Part shown: piece by piece, positions 60,017 through 64,000 of the stretch
Layout: every line of letters begins with the position of its first letter
Position numbering within the stretch: the stretch's first letter is position 1
DNA from: Thuidium tamariscinum
Lineage: Eukaryota; Streptophyta; Bryopsida; Hypnales; Thuidiaceae
Assembly (NCBI GenBank): GCA_947034885.2
Contig: OX344749.2
Span: forward strand, 34,839,182 to 34,903,181
Direction: 5' to 3'
DNA length: 64,000 nucleotides
The notes under the pieces: model-generated
What the model was told of the DNA's origin: nothing
What the model saw: only the letters and a program-made list of their open reading frames with translations
Database searches by the model: none
Position numbers and translations under genes: made by a program

Positions 60017-62815
60017 ATGGCTTCTTCGAGTACCCCAGATAATTTCATGGACTCATCTGACGATGAATTCCAAGTTCTCGAAGGAATGAATATTGGCATT
60101 TCGGAGTGTGAAGGACTTCCTCGTCGACTTTGGAACACGATGTGTGTTACTCTATACAACATTCAAGGGACTCTTGTTGGAGAAGGTACTTGTCATAGTG
60201 TGAACTCAAACCTAGTGCTGGGTGCCAACGGCTCGCTCAGGGACACACATGTGGCAGTCCATATCTCGAGAACACACTCCGAGGAGGACATACCCAAGGA
60301 CCGTGTATATTCATTGATGGCTTGGCCGATTGACTATGTCCACTATTGGGGAGCAAGTTTACGAGACCATGAGGCTCGGGATAATTTCAATCGTCTACAA
60401 GCAAGTATTTAAAACCCGCCGTCAATGACATCTTCTCGACCATACACGAGTGTCATTCATAATCTACCTCGTGACACCGGCTTAAAAGCGAAAGAGCTGC
60501 TCACCCAAGATTCCATCAATGCAGTTTCAAGCAAAATCTGTTGTACCAGAAATTGTATTCAGCCATTTCCAAGGGAGAAGATTCGTGCGTTTCGGGAACG
60601 GATGTACCAGCGATCAACATTCAAATTCAGGGCTCACATGAAGACAGACGTGCACAGGTCTGTACACCTAGACTCGAGTGGGAGAAAAATGGTGGTAGTA
60701 GAAGGAATCAGTGTCTACATGCGGGCATGGATGCTCATTTCCGGTGTCCCAGAGGCCACCTTCTATCGCTATCAAAAATATGCAAACAACAATCGAGAGG
60801 CCAGGGACCACAGAAACTTTGGGTTGCTGAAACTAAGGCAACACATTGAACAAGCTATTGCAACTTTGAAATGCATACTGGACAAAGAAGCCGATCACAT
60901 GACCCATAAGACCAGGAGTACCAAGTCTGGAGAGAAGGTTGTTTCCATGGTTTTGCCTTCCACCTTTCAGTGGAAGGGGCAGATGAAGGCAATCAACGAA
61001 ACTAATGCAGTGTTTGGCTTAAGAGACATCTCTATTTCCAACTTAAGCAAGATTAGATTGAAGAAGTTTTCTGAGTTTGAAGTGAAGAAGCCTGGAGACA
61101 ACTTTGTTCGCTGCGCCACTTGTGATCAATTACAATAATTGAAGAAGAGTGCTCTAGCAGGGTCTATTAGTGCCCTAAAATGGTCTAGGAGGTTGGACAA
61201 GCATTTAGCAATTGCTCGTGCTCACAGAGAGTACTACTATGCCAATCGCTACCACTCTCACAATTATCCTCATGAGTGCCTTACAATCATGCATGACAAG
61301 ATGGACCATGCCAAGACTGCTTGTCCAATCTTTTCACACAAGAGCAAGGAGACAAATGGCTTAGTGAAGTTGCCAATTACTGTCATAGGTATGATTGCTC
61401 ATGGTCATGGTGATGTCCGCTATGCCCACTACGGCTTAGACATCTTCCCGCATGATTCCAATTACACCATTGGTTCAATGGCAAGGTTATTACGAGATCT
61501 AGAAGAACCGCCGAAGTCTTCTTCAAGGCAATTGTTTGTGGGATCTGGTTCTACTAATTTGTTTCAAAAGGTATTGAAGGGTGCAGAGATGTGCGAAGCA
61601 TCGCTCCCCCCACCATCACAAACCTTTGTTTTTGGAAAACCTTTGCCACCGATTCTCAATGTGCAAATGGACAATGCGACAGGCGACAATAAGAATCGAT
61701 ATGTATTTTGTTTTTGGTCTCTTCTCGTGGCTAACAAGATTTTTCGACAAGTGTACGTGAACTTCATGATCGTTGGGCATACACACGATGACATCGATGC
61801 GTTGTTTGGGAGATGGAGCATGCTATTAAAGAAGGAGAACTTTCCAACCGTTCCCACGCTTATGAAGTCGTTCATGGATGTGGAGTCCATTCCAACTATT
61901 CCTCACCTCATTGAAGAGGTTCCAGACTTCAAAGGATTCATTGCGGGTGCATTTGTTGATGGTGATGAGAGCCTTGTTGGACATACAAAGCCACAACAAG
62001 TGCAGTTCTACTTGGATTCAAATGGAGTTCCAGTTATGAAGTACAAATTGCTTTGCACGGATCTTGAATGGTTAGGAGATGGTGTTGGAGGTATCAAATT
62101 GTGGAAGGAAGATGCTGAGGATAGAAGTTTGTGGCCTCGAGGAGTGCCATTGCCTGTTCCTCCTAAACCAATGAGAGGAGTAGAGGACATTGAAAAAGGA
62201 ATAGGTGGTTTTGTAAAGCATTGGGAGAATTTGTGTAATGCAGACGTCTCAAGAGAGTGTCAGAGACGTTACGAGCATTTGGTACACTATTGGCGTGATG
62301 TGAAGAGTACTTTGCACGAACCACTAAATGCCTCTATGGTTTTGAAGGATGGTTTCTGGCCAAGTACCCGAGTTCAAGCCATTGAGGCTAATCAAATTGA
62401 AGAAGATGGTGAAGATCATGAAGAGTTTGGAGAAGATGATGCCTATGTTGGGCCTCTATGCGGTCGCCCACAACCATCTTTCAGGGTTGGTCGTGATCTT
62501 TACGAAGGTTATTTTGTAGTTGTCCGTCCCGCAGATGGTGACACACGACCAATATGGATTGGGAGGGCATTGTCTGATCCGAATAGCAATCCTGAGCACC
62601 CGAATTGTGTGCTTATCCAGTACTTTCGTCCGACATCAAGAGACCAAGATGTACGTGACTATTATACTGGTTGGGATAGTGCAAGAGGTTTACGCTGGAA
62701 GGTGGATATCAACGACCCACCAATTTGGGAGTATACAAATTCTTTAATGATTGCATGGAAGTCTCAAATCAAGAAAGATACCCGCCAATGCTTGTTGAAG
62801 ATTCCAGCTACTTAG
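60017..62815 (+). pseudogene. DUF7869-type putative DDE transposase, two TAA codons
   Basis: One continuous frame of 933 codons runs from the ATG at 60017 to 62815, interrupted only by TAA at 60410-60412 and 61136-61138, both possible CAA to TAA changes. The first ~130 residues (VGEGTCHSVN, DTHVAVHISRTHSEEDIPKD, MAWPIDYVHYWGASL) resemble the C-terminal segment of plant En/Spm-type transposase proteins. The middle has ICCTRNCIQPFPREKIRAFR and CATCDQL. From ~residue 550 the DUF7869 block appears: VQMDNATGDNKNRYVFCFW, then FMIVGHTHDDIDALFGRWS, with acidic residues spaced as in an RNase H-like DDE domain. The C-terminal ~200 residues are acidic and unassigned. Paired palindromes of family 1 lie on both sides. 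Transposase activity of the family is an inference. Confidence 0.7.
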
Positions 62816-63229
62816 ATTCAAGTGATAAACCAAAGCCTTGAATCATATAATTGATTGGTTTTGATTTTGAAGACCTACTGCAGATGCAATTGTTGAAGAT
62901 GCATCATATAAGCAGTGAAATATTGTTATTGCAGCAGATGGTTTTGATTGGTTTTGTGTTTGATTTGTTTGTGCTGTAAGTTGTTATATGCACGTGGATT
63001 TGAGTTTGACCATTGCATAAGGCACTGGGTAGTTTGCTTTGAATATTCTATATACTTCTAATAAAAGATATGATTTTATGTATTCAATTTTCAATTTCAG
63101 TTTTCATGTACTATGTAGTAAGCCAATCAATTCTGAATAATCGAAATGTTTTATATGTTGATGTAATTGTTTTAAAGAATTCATTAGTTCTTATCGTACA
63201 CAAATATTAATTCTGTTAGGAAACGCAGT
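62816..63229. other. 3' flank of DUF7869 gene
   Basis: AT-rich sequence without a supportable gene. AATAAAAGATA near 63060 could serve as a polyadenylation signal. Confidence 0.3.
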
Positions 63230-63311
63230 TTAGGTCGAGTCGACCTAACTTGAATTTCTTATATACTATTCCTTTAAGAGAAGGGATTAATTTAGGTCGA
63301 CTCGACCTGAA
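63230..63311. repeat. Palindrome family 1 pair downstream of DUF7869 gene
   Basis: TTAGGTCGAGTCGACCTAA at 63230-63248 and TTAGGTCGACTCGACCTGAA at 63292-63311, again with central G then C, mirroring the upstream pair. A degenerate copy (TTGGTTGACTCTACCTAAA) is at about 63851-63869. Confidence 0.9.
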
Positions 63312-64000
63312 TGGAAATTCTGTATATTTATTTCACTCATGACAGAGTTGAATTTATGTAAAGTGTGAAGGCTTTTGATTAGCATTCAATTCATAAGGAA
63401 GTGCATACACTGCTTTGATTTTCTGATGAACAGTTCTTTTGAATCTTCCTTGTTTCAATGTTGGATTTCTGTCGTAGGAAATTATCTTTCCGGAACAAGT
63501 TTTTTCTCTTAATGCAGCGTTCAATATCTTAGTATCTGTTGAGGAGGTTTTTTGTGCAGTTAGTTCGTGATTTGGTTCACACCTTTTATTTTTTATTTCA
63601 TGAGTTCACTTTTGGTTCAGTTTACTCAAATGGCATTTTTCTAACAAATTTGTTTTCAGAATTGGATGCAATCAAGGTTGATTCGATCTCAATTGCAAAT
63701 GCAATATTAAGTCCTTCATTCTTTGAAGTCGCCCTTAATTTTGTCTTAAGGGTTGAATGTAGGGGAATTTTATTCTAAGAGTAGAGAAAAAGAAGGTTTT
63801 GTTGAGTTCATTGTACTTTAGTAGTATGTGGTCCTATATACTTTGAGATTTTGGTTGACTCTACCTAAACGTGTCAAACTATCTTTTATCGAGATAGAAT
63901 TATTTATGGCCAATACTTTTAGCAAATCTGGTGTTTGTTTTACGGTTCTGTGGTTTCGTAATGAATGTAAATAATTCGGGTTGTCTCTTATGATTCAAAA

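Noticed and set aside
1..64000. tRNA and rRNA genes
   Set aside because: I looked for cloverleaf-like GGTTCGA(A/T)(T/C)CC segments with matching acceptor arms and for conserved rRNA blocks and saw none I could support by eye.

Overview
This window looks like a repeat-rich, intron-containing plant chromosome, most likely from a non-seed land plant (bryophyte, lycophyte or fern). Spliceosomal GT-AG introns are short and AT-rich. Telobox-like CCCTAAACCC stretches are scattered through intergenic DNA. The protein families are eukaryotic transposases and transposon-associated genes. I see no housekeeping gene, rRNA or tRNA. The species assignment is inference.

Layout. 0-2.2 kb holds a 94-bp palindrome, a GC-rich minisatellite and gene-free DNA. 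2.2-12 kb is a decayed copy (copy A) of a MULE-like transposase gene with a GCM/WRKY-like zinc region and a C-terminal SWIM finger. It has a small divergent basic ORF on its left and a 4.4-kb LTR-like insertion inside its catalytic domain. 12-15 kb is tandem and GC-rich repeat. 15-19.7 kb is a broken piggyBac-like transposase with accessory coding segments, one carrying an AT-hook. 23.6-26.2 kb holds a second, truncated member of the LTR-like family. 26.6-33.3 kb (minus strand) is a decayed gene with a ParB-like box and a DNA-methylase-like motif I, followed by an FCP1/NIF-type phosphatase-like domain. 35-43.7 kb is AT-rich and essentially gene-free, with a CACTA-like MITE and a 176-bp tandem array. 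43.7-53.3 kb (minus strand) is a long multi-exon gene that again joins a ParB-like box to a DNA-methylase-like domain. 53.8-57.7 kb (plus strand) is copy B of the MULE-like transposase, intact except for one TGA. 60-62.8 kb is a DUF7869-type (putative DDE) transposase-like gene with two TAA codons.

How the parts fit together. Copy B and the ParB/methylase-like gene are divergently transcribed from a shared 0.57-kb interval. Copy A has a homologous small basic ORF in the same divergent position. I therefore propose that transposase and ParB/methylase-like gene form one two-gene mobile element of about 14 kb. Two palindrome families mark the coding loci. One is TTAGGTCGAGTCGACCTAA and variants, found in the introns and flanks of the first ParB/methylase locus and in pairs on both sides of the DUF7869 gene. 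The other is CTTGCGGTACCGCAAG, found only in the long intron of the second ParB/methylase gene. Almost every coding unit carries premature stops, most of them TAG, as expected from deamination of methylated CAG sites in silenced plant transposons. The frames are otherwise well preserved, so decay is recent.
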